This document shows positions 1-7,454 of a stretch of DNA of 64,000 nucleotides, in pieces. The notes beneath the pieces were generated by a model. It did no database searches and was not told the DNA's origin. It was given only the letters and a program-made list of their open reading frames with translations. Each line of letters opens with the position of its first letter. Positions within the stretch are counted from its first letter, which is position 1. The translations under genes and the position numbers were made by a program. The stretch is from Pedobacter jejuensis (GTDB lineage: Bacteria > Bacteroidota > Bacteroidia > Sphingobacteriales > Sphingobacteriaceae), in the NCBI RefSeq assembly GCF_003725795.1, contig NZ_RBEE01000012.1, positions 248,001 to 312,000 on the forward strand. Direction: 5' to 3'.

Positions 1-110
1 TTATTATAACGAACATTGTAGGTTATAATGTTGATGGGTGTTTCTTTTTTTTGGGCGAAAGAAGCGCTTGTTATAAGCAAACAGGTTATAAAATTTAATA
101 GAGTTTTCAT
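1..110 (-). CDS. Exported endonuclease/exonuclease/phosphatase-type protein, N-terminal fragment
   Basis: Only the first 36 codons lie in the window; the gene runs off the left edge. They encode a signal peptide (basic start, hydrophobic stretch from about residue 4 to 15, then Ala-Ser-Phe-Ala-Gln at the cleavage site around residue 19), followed by KKETPINIITYNVRYN. The string 'I-x-x-x-T-Y-N-V-R' is the usual opening of endonuclease/exonuclease/phosphatase (DNase I-like fold) domains, in which the Asn binds the metal centre. This points to an exported phosphodiesterase or nuclease of that superfamily. The substrate cannot be told from so short a piece, and the family call rests on one motif. 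Confidence 0.55.
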   Translation of the reverse strand, partial: MKTLLNFITCLLITSASFAQKKETPINIITYNVRYN

Positions 111-184
111 TTGGCCAAATTACAAAAATGTTTAGCTCCAATATTGATTTAAGGTTAAGTAACAATTGTTTTATTAATTACAAC

Positions 185-883
185 TTACATCAAACCTTCG
201 TCTTTATAACTAAAAAATTCCCTGTCGGTAAAAATTAAATGATCTACAATTTTCAACTCCAGCATATTTCCAGCGGCTATTAAATTCCTGGTTAGTTTGT
301 TATCGCTTTCACTGGGTTTTAAATTTCCGGATGGGTGGTTATGCGCAAGAATAATATAAGCCGCACTATTTTCAATTGCAACTTTGAAGATGATTTTCGG
401 ATCGACTACCGTAGCTGCTTGTCCGCCTTTACTAATAAGATGCTTGCCCATAATTTTATTGGCACTGTTCAGCAACAATATCCAGAACTCTTCATGGTTA
501 AGGTGGGCAAAAGTATGTTGAAGGTATTTATACACATCGGTTGAAGCGGTTACCTGTACCAACTCTTCCTCTACGTTTTCTTTTCTTCTAAGTCCCAATT
601 CAAGCGCTGCCACAATAGAAATTGCTTTCGCTTCGCCAATGCCTTTAAACTTAGATAAATCGGTGATGGATGCCCTACCGAGTTTGGTTAGGTTATTTTC
701 GTAGTAGCTGAGGATGCGCTTACTTAAATCTACAGCAGTTTCATTTTTATTGCCCGAGCCAATGAGGATAGCAATAAGTTCGGCATCGGTTAAAAACCTT
801 CGCCCGTTAAGCAGAAGCTTTTCTCTTGGCCGGTCTTCTTCGGCCCAAAGTTTTATGCCTATTTTTTGATCGTAATTTGCCAT
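185..883 (-). CDS. radC: RadC family JAB-domain protein
   Basis: 232 residues, the normal length for RadC. The N-terminal half has a helix-hairpin-helix-like stretch (FKGIGEAKA, residues 79-87). The C-terminal half is a JAB/MPN domain with the complete JAMM metal site: Glu near 131, H181-x-H183 within HNHPSGN, and Asp194 in the SESD string. JAMM proteins are zinc hydrolases. RadC was named for DNA repair, but its real substrate is unsettled, so only the fold and metal site are certain. It lies downstream of rpsT on the same strand, separated by the rpsT terminator, so it probably has its own transcription start. Confidence 0.9.
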   Translation of the reverse strand: MANYDQKIGIKLWAEEDRPREKLLLNGRRFLTDAELIAILIGSGNKNETAVDLSKRILSYYENNLTKLGRASITDLSKFKGIGEAKAISIVAALELGLRRKENVEEELVQVTASTDVYKYLQHTFAHLNHEEFWILLLNSANKIMGKHLISKGGQAATVVDPKIIFKVAIENSAAYIILAHNHPSGNLKPSESDNKLTRNLIAAGNMLELKIVDHLIFTDREFFSYKDEGLM

Positions 884-891
884 TTTTTTGG

Positions 892-930
892 ATAAAAAAA
901 AGGCATCCCAACTTTTGGTTGGGATGCCTT
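892..930 (-). terminator. Rho-independent terminator of rpsT
   Basis: A perfect 12-bp stem (AGGCATCCCAAC, 901-912, with GTTGGGATGCCT, 918-929) encloses a 5-base loop. On the minus strand the stem is followed by a run of T (894-900 read in reverse). It sits 20 bases after the rpsT stop codon. Confidence 0.85.
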
Positions 931-949
931 CTACTAATATCGTAAAAAA

Positions 950-1204
950 TTAGCTTAAACCGTTAACGAATTTCGTTAATTTTGATTTATTGTTAGCTGC
1001 TTTGTTTTTGTGGATAACGTTTTTCTTTGCTAAACGATCTAGCATAGAGATTACTTTAGGCAATAAATCTGAAGCAGTTTTTTTATCTTCTGCAGCACGT
1101 AGTCTTTTGATAAAAGTACGTGTAGTTTTAGCCTGATATCTGTTACGTAAACGTTTTGTAGCGTTTGCTCTAATTCTTTTTAATGAAGATTTATGATTTG
1201 CCAT
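950..1204 (-). CDS. rpsT: 30S ribosomal protein S20
   Basis: 84 residues, very basic. The start is the typical S20 opening (MANHKSSLKRIRANATKRLRN) and the C-terminus carries the conserved HKNKAANNKSKL string. S20 binds 16S rRNA early in small-subunit assembly. The gene stands alone, as is usual, with a consensus Bacteroidota promoter upstream (1254-1285) and a strong terminator downstream. Confidence 0.97.
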   Translation of the reverse strand: MANHKSSLKRIRANATKRLRNRYQAKTTRTFIKRLRAAEDKKTASDLLPKVISMLDRLAKKNVIHKNKAANNKSKLTKFVNGLS

Positions 1205-1253
1205 TGTAATTTAGCCTTTATTTTTTCTTATTCGTTTCCTTTAATTCGGGTTG

Positions 1254-1285
1254 CAAATATAGGATTAATGTTTTTAAATTACAAA
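1254..1285 (-). promoter_or_regulatory. rpsT: Bacteroidota-type promoter of rpsT
   Basis: On the minus strand a TTTG box (1285-1282) is followed after 20 bases by TATATTTG (1261-1254). This matches the Bacteroidota sigma-ABfr consensus TTTG-N19..20-TAnnTTTG. Transcription would start about 40 bases before the rpsT ATG. Confidence 0.7.
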
Positions 1286-1443
1286 ACACTTTCATTTTTT
1301 TTGAAGATTTTTTTTATCCGCTTAAATGCAGCACAAATGTAAGCTAAAAATTATGATGTACACAACCAAAATTTAATTAGAAAAAACACCAGCATTTAAG
1401 AATAGCTACTTAAAAATGCTATTTTTGGAGAAACAGAATTTGA

Positions 1444-2022
1444 GTGAAAAAACGAATAGCCATCTTTGCTTCGGGTTCGGGCTCTAACGCCCAAAAACTT
1501 ATGGAGCACTTTAAACGCAGTGCCGATACAGAAATTTCTTTGGTGTTGACCAATAATCCCGATGCTTATGTTTTACAAAGAGCAGATAATTTCGAAATCC
1601 CTAGTCATATTTTTGATAAAAACGAATTTTACAAAACCGATGAGGTTATCGATTTACTCAAAAATCTTGATATAGATTTTATCGTGCTTGCCGGATTTTT
1701 ATGGCTTATTCCAAAAAATTTAATTGATGCCTATCCCGGAAGAATCGTAAACATACACCCGGCTATTCTTCCAAAATTTGGTGGCAAAGGCATGTATGGC
1801 GACAATGTTCACAACGCTGTTATGGCAGCCGGCGAAACAGAAGGTGGTATCACCATACATTATGTAGATGAACATTATGATGAAGGGGAATACATTTACC
1901 AGGCTAAATATAAAATCGATAAAAACGATAATTTAGAAATGGTTAAGTTTAAAGGACAACAACTGGAACATTTACATTATCCAAGAATCATAGAGAGCCT
2001 GGTGAAGAAGATAAAGAAATAG
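1444..2022 (+). CDS. purN: Phosphoribosylglycinamide formyltransferase (purine synthesis)
   Basis: 192 residues, starting with GTG at 1444. It transfers the formyl group of 10-formyl-tetrahydrofolate to GAR, the third step of IMP synthesis, in the cytoplasm. Visible family marks are the phosphate loop FASGSGSN (residues 8-15), the catalytic N103-x-H105 in VNIHPAILP, and catalytic Asp146 in the HYDEG string. The GTG is the only in-frame start just before the first beta strand. A possible minus-10-type element TATTTTTG lies at 1420-1427. The later pathway enzyme purH is at 24385, not in an operon with it. This gene is the last conserved one before the accessory island. Confidence 0.95.
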   Translation: MKKRIAIFASGSGSNAQKLMEHFKRSADTEISLVLTNNPDAYVLQRADNFEIPSHIFDKNEFYKTDEVIDLLKNLDIDFIVLAGFLWLIPKNLIDAYPGRIVNIHPAILPKFGGKGMYGDNVHNAVMAAGETEGGITIHYVDEHYDEGEYIYQAKYKIDKNDNLEMVKFKGQQLEHLHYPRIIESLVKKIKK

Positions 2023-2049
2023 GCTTATTATTAGCCTGTAAGCATTTCT

Positions 2050-2223
2050 CTAATGCCTACCGCAGCAAGCAATCATAATTTTTGGTAGATCATCACTTTT
2101 TCTACCAGAAATACCAACATAGACTGAACCTCTTTTGACATTAATCGAAGCGTAGACCGAATAATTTGATGCCTTGCAAATAGCAAAAAGGCTTTCAGTT
2201 GGCTTTACATGGAAAAAGCTTTT
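2050..2223 (-). pseudogene. 3' remnant of an unidentified gene
   Basis: A frame of 57 sense codons runs on the minus strand from just after a stop (TGA at 2226-2224) to a stop at 2052-2050, with no start codon at its head. It reads like real protein (for example SNYSVYASINVKRG and VYVGISGRKSDDLPK) rather than random sequence. It ends 28 bases from the purN stop. I do not recognise the family. Most likely it is the surviving C-terminal end of a gene lost when the neighbouring island was rearranged. Confidence 0.4.
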
Positions 2224-2261
2224 TCATTTGTAGTTATCAAGTTGTGAGAAAATAATTGATT

Positions 2262-3692
2262 TTACAGGTCTGTAATATTTTTCTGAAATTGTGAGAGACA
2301 ATAACCTGCTAACAGAAAAAAATCTCTTGCAGAAATAGTTTCATCTTTAACTCTAAAACTAAGTTTTCTTGACATTGATTGCTTGAAAGGGTTAATCTCG
2401 AATAATTTACCATCAACCTTAAATTCAAAAATTTCATTTTCTTTTTTTTCTTTAAATTCTGGCAAATACGAAATTACCTCTAAAAATGGAACTGAAAAAT
2501 TGGAATACATGAATTCATAATTTCTTACACCTTGAAAAACTTGATTTAAGCCAAGGGGATCATCTTCAATACGAGTAAAAGTCGACTTTATTAAAGTTGG
2601 ATTAGCAACATAGTATTTAATTAGCGTATATATTGGATAAATATCCAGATGATATAAATTAGATTGATACCTATCAATATAGCTATCAATACTATAATGC
2701 AGTACATTCTCTTTTACTAAATCTCTTAAGTTTAGTATATTTATATTCACAAGGTTTGCAAGAAGATAGACAGCTAATAGCTTAGTGTTATCACTGCTAT
2801 TTTGAAGCAAAGGCAGTTTACCGCCTGTTCCTTCAAGTGTAACATAAATCCTTGATAAAAACCCATTTAAATTCGTGTATAATTCTTTTGATGGATTGAA
2901 GTAGAATATATCTTTAGAGCTCAATTTAGAAATATAACCACTAAAACTTTCGCTCGAACCAAAGCGGTGTGCATACATTGTCTTTAGATTATTAACATCT
3001 GCTACAAATATAATTTTATCAAACCCGAACTTATTTTCGTTAGTATGGTGATCTATATGTGCCCTAAAAATTGAAATCAGCCTAAATAGATGCTCGGGAT
3101 CTATTGTATCTAAATCATCGACTATCAGTACTACGTTCTTTTTAAAATTACAGAGTTTTTCTTTAATTACTGAAGTAATAAAGTCTTCATACTCATAACC
3201 TTTTAATGAATCTACTTCATTGCCGAAATCCAAAACACTTAAGAGTGGGTTGCTTAAATTATTCTTAATTTTTGAAAATTTGTCAATAGATGTTTTAAAT
3301 ATTCCTTGAAGGTCATCAAGTTTTTTACCTGTTTTCGAAAAAAGATTAAGAACCTTTTTAACAGCACCATCTGCCGTCTGTGAGAGTGCATATGTGTATT
3401 GCAAAAGACTATCAACATCTTCGCTCTTAAAGCAGCCTAAGCTTATTAGCTCTAAAATGATATCATATTTTAATATTTCGTAGATATCTGTATTACTGTG
3501 TAAAGTATAATTTACTGGATAAATGTGAGTGAAAATTGTATCTGAGTTTTCGGCTGCAAAATCTCTTAAAAAAGTTGTTTTACCAGAACCAAATGCTCCA
3601 GAAAATAAGATTTGTTTATTATTTACATCAGCAAACTCATTAGCAAACTTATTTTCTAATTGCTGGAACTTTAATTTATTGAAATCGCTCAT
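2262..3692 (-). CDS. KAP-like P-loop NTPase
   Basis: 476 residues. Walker A is GAFGSGKT at 32-39 and Walker B is VVLIVDDLD at 187-195, followed by residues suited to the 'DLDTIDPEHLFRLISIF' helix seen in KAP/STAND-type NTPases. There is a long insertion (about 90-180) between Walker A and B, as in KAP ATPases, but no obvious membrane segments. After residue 250 the sequence is rich in Leu, Asn and Tyr and I see no known effector domain. KAP ATPases are often found in phage-defence loci. Here it is flanked by two decayed genes and the toxin-antitoxin-chaperone module, so a defence role is an inference from context. It could be one half of a broken two-gene system. Confidence 0.65.
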   Translation of the reverse strand: MSDFNKLKFQQLENKFANEFADVNNKQILFSGAFGSGKTTFLRDFAAENSDTIFTHIYPVNYTLHSNTDIYEILKYDIILELISLGCFKSEDVDSLLQYTYALSQTADGAVKKVLNLFSKTGKKLDDLQGIFKTSIDKFSKIKNNLSNPLLSVLDFGNEVDSLKGYEYEDFITSVIKEKLCNFKKNVVLIVDDLDTIDPEHLFRLISIFRAHIDHHTNENKFGFDKIIFVADVNNLKTMYAHRFGSSESFSGYISKLSSKDIFYFNPSKELYTNLNGFLSRIYVTLEGTGGKLPLLQNSSDNTKLLAVYLLANLVNINILNLRDLVKENVLHYSIDSYIDRYQSNLYHLDIYPIYTLIKYYVANPTLIKSTFTRIEDDPLGLNQVFQGVRNYEFMYSNFSVPFLEVISYLPEFKEKKENEIFEFKVDGKLFEINPFKQSMSRKLSFRVKDETISARDFFLLAGYCLSQFQKNITDL

Positions 3693-3778
3693 ACGTGCAT
3701 TCTAAACAATATTTAATCAGCTTTCCTTTTTTTCATCGTGCCATACCTAAAATACCATTTAAATAAAAGATTATTGTG

Positions 3779-4192
3779 TTAACCAAACTTGAAAATATCA
3801 CCAATCTTAGCACACAAAGTTGGCTCGCTGAGAAAAAGTACTCTATAACATTTTAATAATCGAACCCATTTTGGAATTTCAGAATATTCAAATGCTGCAG
3901 AAAGTTGCTACGCTAAACTATTTCCTATTTTTCCAATGATTTTTAAATCGACTTTACGGATATTTCAATTAAACAAAGACAATAGGCTAATGTTATTCTA
4001 CTTACATATGTCTCAACGATTTTCAACGTACCCAAAAGTTCATTGAATTCTTTATCTTCTGGAAAGAATTCTAAGAATATTTTCTGACAATGTACCTAAA
4101 AAAGCTCTTCCAAAAGTTCCAATTGACCTATCGTTTGATTTATCATATGCAAAGAGTTTTTAGAACTATCTTAATGCATAGTTTGCATCCAT
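3779..4192 (-). pseudogene. Decayed gene, unknown function, with stops and frameshifts
   Basis: Read on the minus strand from an ATG at 4192, coding-like protein continues across about 400 bases but only by switching frame and passing stops. It starts MDANYALR, hits TAG and TAA, then reads LFAYDKSNDRSIGTFGRAFL. A frame change leads into LEFFPEDKEFNELLGTLKIV, and another into VDLKIIGKIGNSLA, a stop, and FEYSEIPKWVRLLKCYR, ending at TAA 3781-3779. No intact gene can be drawn. The length is about 130 codons; I do not recognise the family. It lies between the KAP-like ATPase and the SecB-like chaperone gene, in the same direction. Confidence 0.5.
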
Positions 4193-4279
4193 TATCTATA
4201 TAAAACTTCCCTACAATAATATTGATATTACTACTGCTAGGTTAAATATGAATATGTTTTAGAGCTAAAAGCAAGACTT

Positions 4280-4732
4280 TTAATGACTTTTAACAGCACC
4301 TTCCATTAACTGTGTTCCGGTAACTATTGGCAACAAAATGTTTTCTATACAAGTTTTAGCAGAATTTGAATAGATAATCCCTCTCAAAGTTGAGTAACTT
4401 AAATTAGAACAGGTAAGAAAAATCTCTGAAACAATTTCACCCTCTTCGTCTAACAAATCCTTTAAATTATTATACTGGTAATAAAAGTCATAAGAAAATA
4501 CAGCAACTTGAGCATGCAGTTTTTTACCTTTATTTAAATCAATGGAAACTGAAAGTTCTATTTTAATAGCATCTTCTGCTAGGTTGAACATTGGCGTCAT
4601 TTCTAATTGAAAACTAGCAGTAGGCTTTTTTATATCCATCAAAACAGGATCGTTCACAATACTTTTTGTTTTCGGAATAATCTGAGTAACAGAAAGTTTC
4701 GATATATCTATTTTGGGTTTTTTAATTTTCAT
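4280..4732 (-). CDS. SecB-like chaperone of a toxin-antitoxin-chaperone module
   Basis: 150 residues, the size of SecB. From about residue 52 it follows the SecB pattern: long beta strands (AIKIELSVSIDL, HAQVAVFSYDF), then a Ser-Tyr-x-x-Leu-Arg-x-x-Ile stretch (residues about 113-122) leading to a helix, then the hydrophobic ILLPIVTG string that matches SecB's conserved ILPPxNF region. SecB-like proteins keep clients unfolded. In TAC systems (M. tuberculosis Rv1955-1957) they protect a matching antitoxin from degradation. It lies 5 bases after the antitoxin gene and is the third gene of its operon. Canonical SecB is generally absent from Bacteroidota, which supports a dedicated rather than an export role. 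The fold assignment is by eye. Confidence 0.65.
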   Translation of the reverse strand: MKIKKPKIDISKLSVTQIIPKTKSIVNDPVLMDIKKPTASFQLEMTPMFNLAEDAIKIELSVSIDLNKGKKLHAQVAVFSYDFYYQYNNLKDLLDEEGEIVSEIFLTCSNLSYSTLRGIIYSNSAKTCIENILLPIVTGTQLMEGAVKSH

Positions 4733-4737
4733 GACAC

Positions 4738-5250
4738 TTAGCTTATTGCTTTTTCAATATTCTTGAAATCACTTTTATGTAGGTTGGCTGGCGAAAAATT
4801 TGCCTTTTCTTGTTCGGTAGCCGATTTACAAATTACTCCAGAAGCACCGACACATAGTGACGAAACTTCTTTTTCACTATAATTCTCAAAATGTGTGTGG
4901 CTAATTTTCTTTAACTCGACCAATTTTGAAATAATCGCCTTAAAAATGTGGATGCTATCTATCGCCTTTTCAATTTGAACTTCTGCTCCTGGTATTTGAT
5001 AGATAGGCTCACCTATTGCTAAAGAGATTTTTGTTAGTGTTTGTTGGGTAAAATTATGACCACCACTTAGCCATTTGCTAATTTCAGATTCCCTCTTCTG
5101 AAGCTTTTGAGCAAGATTTTTTTGTGATATTTTGTGTTTCTTTAAAAGGTATGCTATCCGGTTAGACAGCGCAAAAGAGTCGTCTATAAGTGCTTTATCT
5201 TCTACACTTATTTCGCTTCTTAGCTGTTCCATTAATGGATTTTTTAACAT
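4738..5250 (-). CDS. XRE-family antitoxin with C-terminal chaperone-addiction-like tail
   Basis: 170 residues. A helix-turn-helix of the Cro/CI type spans about residues 28-82 (SQKNLAQKLQKRESEISKWL, then TLTKISLAIG). The remaining 85 residues form a second helix (about 92-115) and a low-complexity tail. Plain HigA antitoxins are near 90-130 residues, so the tail is an addition. In TAC antitoxins such an extension (ChAD) is what the SecB-like chaperone binds. It starts 19 bases after the toxin gene and ends 5 bases before the SecB-like gene. It probably neutralises the toxin and represses its own operon through the palindrome at 5773-5785. The ChAD assignment is inferred from gene order and length. 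Confidence 0.75.
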   Translation of the reverse strand: MLKNPLMEQLRSEISVEDKALIDDSFALSNRIAYLLKKHKISQKNLAQKLQKRESEISKWLSGGHNFTQQTLTKISLAIGEPIYQIPGAEVQIEKAIDSIHIFKAIISKLVELKKISHTHFENYSEKEVSSLCVGASGVICKSATEQEKANFSPANLHKSDFKNIEKAIS

Positions 5251-5269
5251 ATATGTTGGTTGTTTTTGG

Positions 5270-5746
5270 TTAAATGAAAAATTCTAATTTTCCAGTAATT
5301 TGCTTATTAGCGATGGACAGTTTTCCTTTGATTATAAGCTGCTTAATTTTTTCGTCTATTGTCTGAAGAAGAATTACAAACTTATGTAGTTCTGGCTCTT
5401 CCTGGTAGGTTCTCGTTTCCTTTAAACCTCCGTTTCCCAATATCACAACACTAGTTCCGTATCTTAAACAATAAAGCCGGTAATTTGATTTAACTATATA
5501 GTGACGAGGCAGCTCCCATACATTATCTTTAAATTTGCCTGCTGGACGGAAAAACCTTTCTTCGGCTCCAAACTCTCCGATTTTTGCGAATTGATGAGCA
5601 ATTTTCTGTAAGTCGTCTCGTTTTTCATCTTTGATAAGCTTATTGGCGAATTTCATCATTTCACATTCATCATCATCTATACGAATAGAAAATAGATTAC
5701 ATGCATTATGTTCTTCAAATGGAATAATGGTTATTTTTTTCTTCAC
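5270..5746 (-). CDS. RelE/HigB-like toxin of a toxin-antitoxin-chaperone module
   Basis: 158 residues. The middle shows the RelE/HigB (Gp49-like) pattern: helices, then NVWELPRHYIV (75-85), then a basic beta hairpin with YRLYCLRYGTSVVIL (89-103), GGLKETRTYQ and a closing helix. Toxins of this family are mRNA interferases that act on the ribosome. The Lys and Arg residues in the hairpin are candidates for RNA contact. It is longer than typical RelE toxins (about 90-120), with an N-terminal extension of about 50 residues. It is the first gene after the promoter at 5763-5793, the toxin-first order typical of HigBA and TAC loci. The toxin identity is well supported by context, but the exact subfamily is less sure. 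Confidence 0.7.
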   Translation of the reverse strand: MKKKITIIPFEEHNACNLFSIRIDDDECEMMKFANKLIKDEKRDDLQKIAHQFAKIGEFGAEERFFRPAGKFKDNVWELPRHYIVKSNYRLYCLRYGTSVVILGNGGLKETRTYQEEPELHKFVILLQTIDEKIKQLIIKGKLSIANKQITGKLEFFI

Positions 5747-5762
5747 TTATAAGTTAAGTTTT

Positions 5763-5793
5763 CAAAGATAATTATCAATTTGATATTACCAAG
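5763..5793 (-). promoter_or_regulatory. Promoter and palindromic operator of the toxin-antitoxin-chaperone operon
   Basis: On the minus strand CTTG (5793-5790) is followed after 19 bases by TATCTTTG (5770-5763), a near-perfect Bacteroidota promoter. The spacer holds the inverted repeat TATCAATTTGATA (5773-5785, 6-bp arms around one base), placed where a bound XRE antitoxin would block RNA polymerase. The toxin ATG is 17 bases after the TAnnTTTG box, so the leader is very short. Confidence 0.65.
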
Positions 5794-5978
5794 CTATATT
5801 ATATAAAAATTACACTAAGCACTTAAAACTAAGCAAGTTTTTGATTATTCGTATTTTTTTTTGCAAAAAAATAACTTCCTTTTGAATGTTAATATTTGAT
5901 TTAAGATTTCGGTTTGCCTAAAAAGGAAAGCATCTTTTTTCTTTAAATGAGTTGAGTTTTGAGAGCATAATTTTATTA

Positions 5979-7292
5979 CTATTTTCCTGTACTAGTTATT
6001 TTTGATATTGCATTTGCCAGCGATTCTAAATCTTTTGAATTAATACTTGAAAGATTCAATTCCCTAGTTTTCTCTCTTTGCCTTAAAGGGTCTTGCAGAA
6101 TTTCCTTCAACATGTTTTGAACCATTGAACCGTAGTCATCTTTATCGTGTTTCTTTAACTCCTCTGCGAAAGCAATAAAGGATTTACTTAGAACTGTTTT
6201 ATAAGCATAATCTTCAATTAAATTCTTTTGTTTATTATATTGAGTTGCACAAAAAGTCGCTGCTACAACACATAGTGACATTAAGCTTACCCTACCAAGA
6301 AGAGAATATAAATCATGCTTTTCAATTATAAGAAAACAAATTCCTATACCTAATGCTGAGATTACAAACAAAATTGCTCCAACGGCCCACCCAGTTAAAA
6401 CTTTTCCTTCAACAGCCTTAGTATGCTTTTCTTGAAAGGCTGCACTCATTCCTTCCGCAGTTTTATATTCAAGTGCTTTTTTAGCAGAATCTATTAAACC
6501 TTTTGATTCTTTAAGGATTTTAACTTGTTCTTCTTTATATTTTGCTAATTTTATTTCATAGTCTTTTGAGAGGGAGTTTTGTTTATCAAGATCTTTTTCC
6601 CTATCTGTTATTTTCGCCAAAAAATCTAAAATCGTTGTTTTATGATTTTCAATCAATGATAGGTGACCTGCTGACTTCTCTTCAATTTCTTCTATATTTT
6701 CAAGCGTAGCGTCAGCTTCTGTAATTGTCTCCTTCAATTCCAGAATCTTTTTGTCAAAGGTTTCTAAATTTTCGTCATACAGTTTTAAACTCTCATCAAA
6801 TTCTAATTTCGATGCCTCAATTTCTAACTTTGATTTATCGGCAAGTTCTGCACTTTTTTTTGCAGTTACTAGGAGCTCTTCAATTTCGGAATACTTAATC
6901 TTTAAAAGATCAAACTGTTGATGAAATTCTGCAAAGTATTCTTTATTAGTCCTTAAATTATATTGTCTTAAGACAGTTTTTATTGCCTCTAGATGGGTTA
7001 TTACATAACTAAAATTCGAACTGTCTAAATAGGTTTTTAAATTTTGAAAATTTGCCGCTAAGTTTGTACGTTCAGAACTAGTAGATAAACGAATAAAAAT
7101 ATTTGGATGATTGGTGAGAAATTTTAAATCAGAAACCACACTTTTTATCCCATCTACCAAGCCTTTCAAAGTGTACTCTCCCTCTGGGCCAAAAGTATTG
7201 TCGAAAGTGTGACCTTGATTCTTAAGTATGCTTAATAAATCAGATGTTTCAAATAAATTATTTTCTATTGTAATGATTGAAGGTGGTTTCAT
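5979..7292 (-). CDS. Coiled-coil protein with two C-terminal-half membrane segments
   Basis: 437 residues. Residues 1-125 are a globular helical part. About 130-275 is a long charged coiled coil rich in Glu, Lys and Leu. Two membrane segments follow at about 302-323 and 333-350, then an 85-residue cytoplasmic-looking tail (FIAFAEELKKHDKDDYG and onward). I do not recognise a named family. The architecture (sensor-like head, coiled coil, two-helix membrane hairpin) would suit a membrane-anchored sensor or effector, but that is inference. Its start codon lies 27 bases after a decayed copy of the hsdS 3' end (7320-7410), the same arrangement as for the two cargo genes upstream. Confidence 0.6.
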   Translation of the reverse strand: MKPPSIITIENNLFETSDLLSILKNQGHTFDNTFGPEGEYTLKGLVDGIKSVVSDLKFLTNHPNIFIRLSTSSERTNLAANFQNLKTYLDSSNFSYVITHLEAIKTVLRQYNLRTNKEYFAEFHQQFDLLKIKYSEIEELLVTAKKSAELADKSKLEIEASKLEFDESLKLYDENLETFDKKILELKETITEADATLENIEEIEEKSAGHLSLIENHKTTILDFLAKITDREKDLDKQNSLSKDYEIKLAKYKEEQVKILKESKGLIDSAKKALEYKTAEGMSAAFQEKHTKAVEGKVLTGWAVGAILFVISALGIGICFLIIEKHDLYSLLGRVSLMSLCVVAATFCATQYNKQKNLIEDYAYKTVLSKSFIAFAEELKKHDKDDYGSMVQNMLKEILQDPLRQREKTRELNLSSINSKDLESLANAISKITSTGK

Positions 7293-7319
7293 TTAAGCGT
7301 TTTTATTGTTAATTACATT

Positions 7320-7410
7320 TTATATAGTAGCTTCCTCTTCACCCTCCAAAGCCTCTTTAAAACTTGTTTCAATAATTGCTCATGTAGCATTTGGCTTAGT
7401 TTTAAATTAA
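7320..7410 (-). pseudogene. Decayed copy of the hsdS 3' end (tail copy 3)
   Basis: On the minus strand this stretch aligns base for base with the last ~85 bases of hsdS (8950-9045). It would encode LKLSQMLHEQLLKQVLK, then after a one-base deletion EALEGEEEATI and the stop at 7322-7320, compared with IKQSQLQNEQLLQQVLKEALEAREEVSI in hsdS. The deletion falls in the A run before GAGGCTTTGGAG. The similarity continues a little past the stop into the leader of the next gene. Confidence 0.75.
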
Positions 7411-7454
7411 TAAAGGTATAACGGATCTTTTTGTATGATAACTTGTTAATTGCT

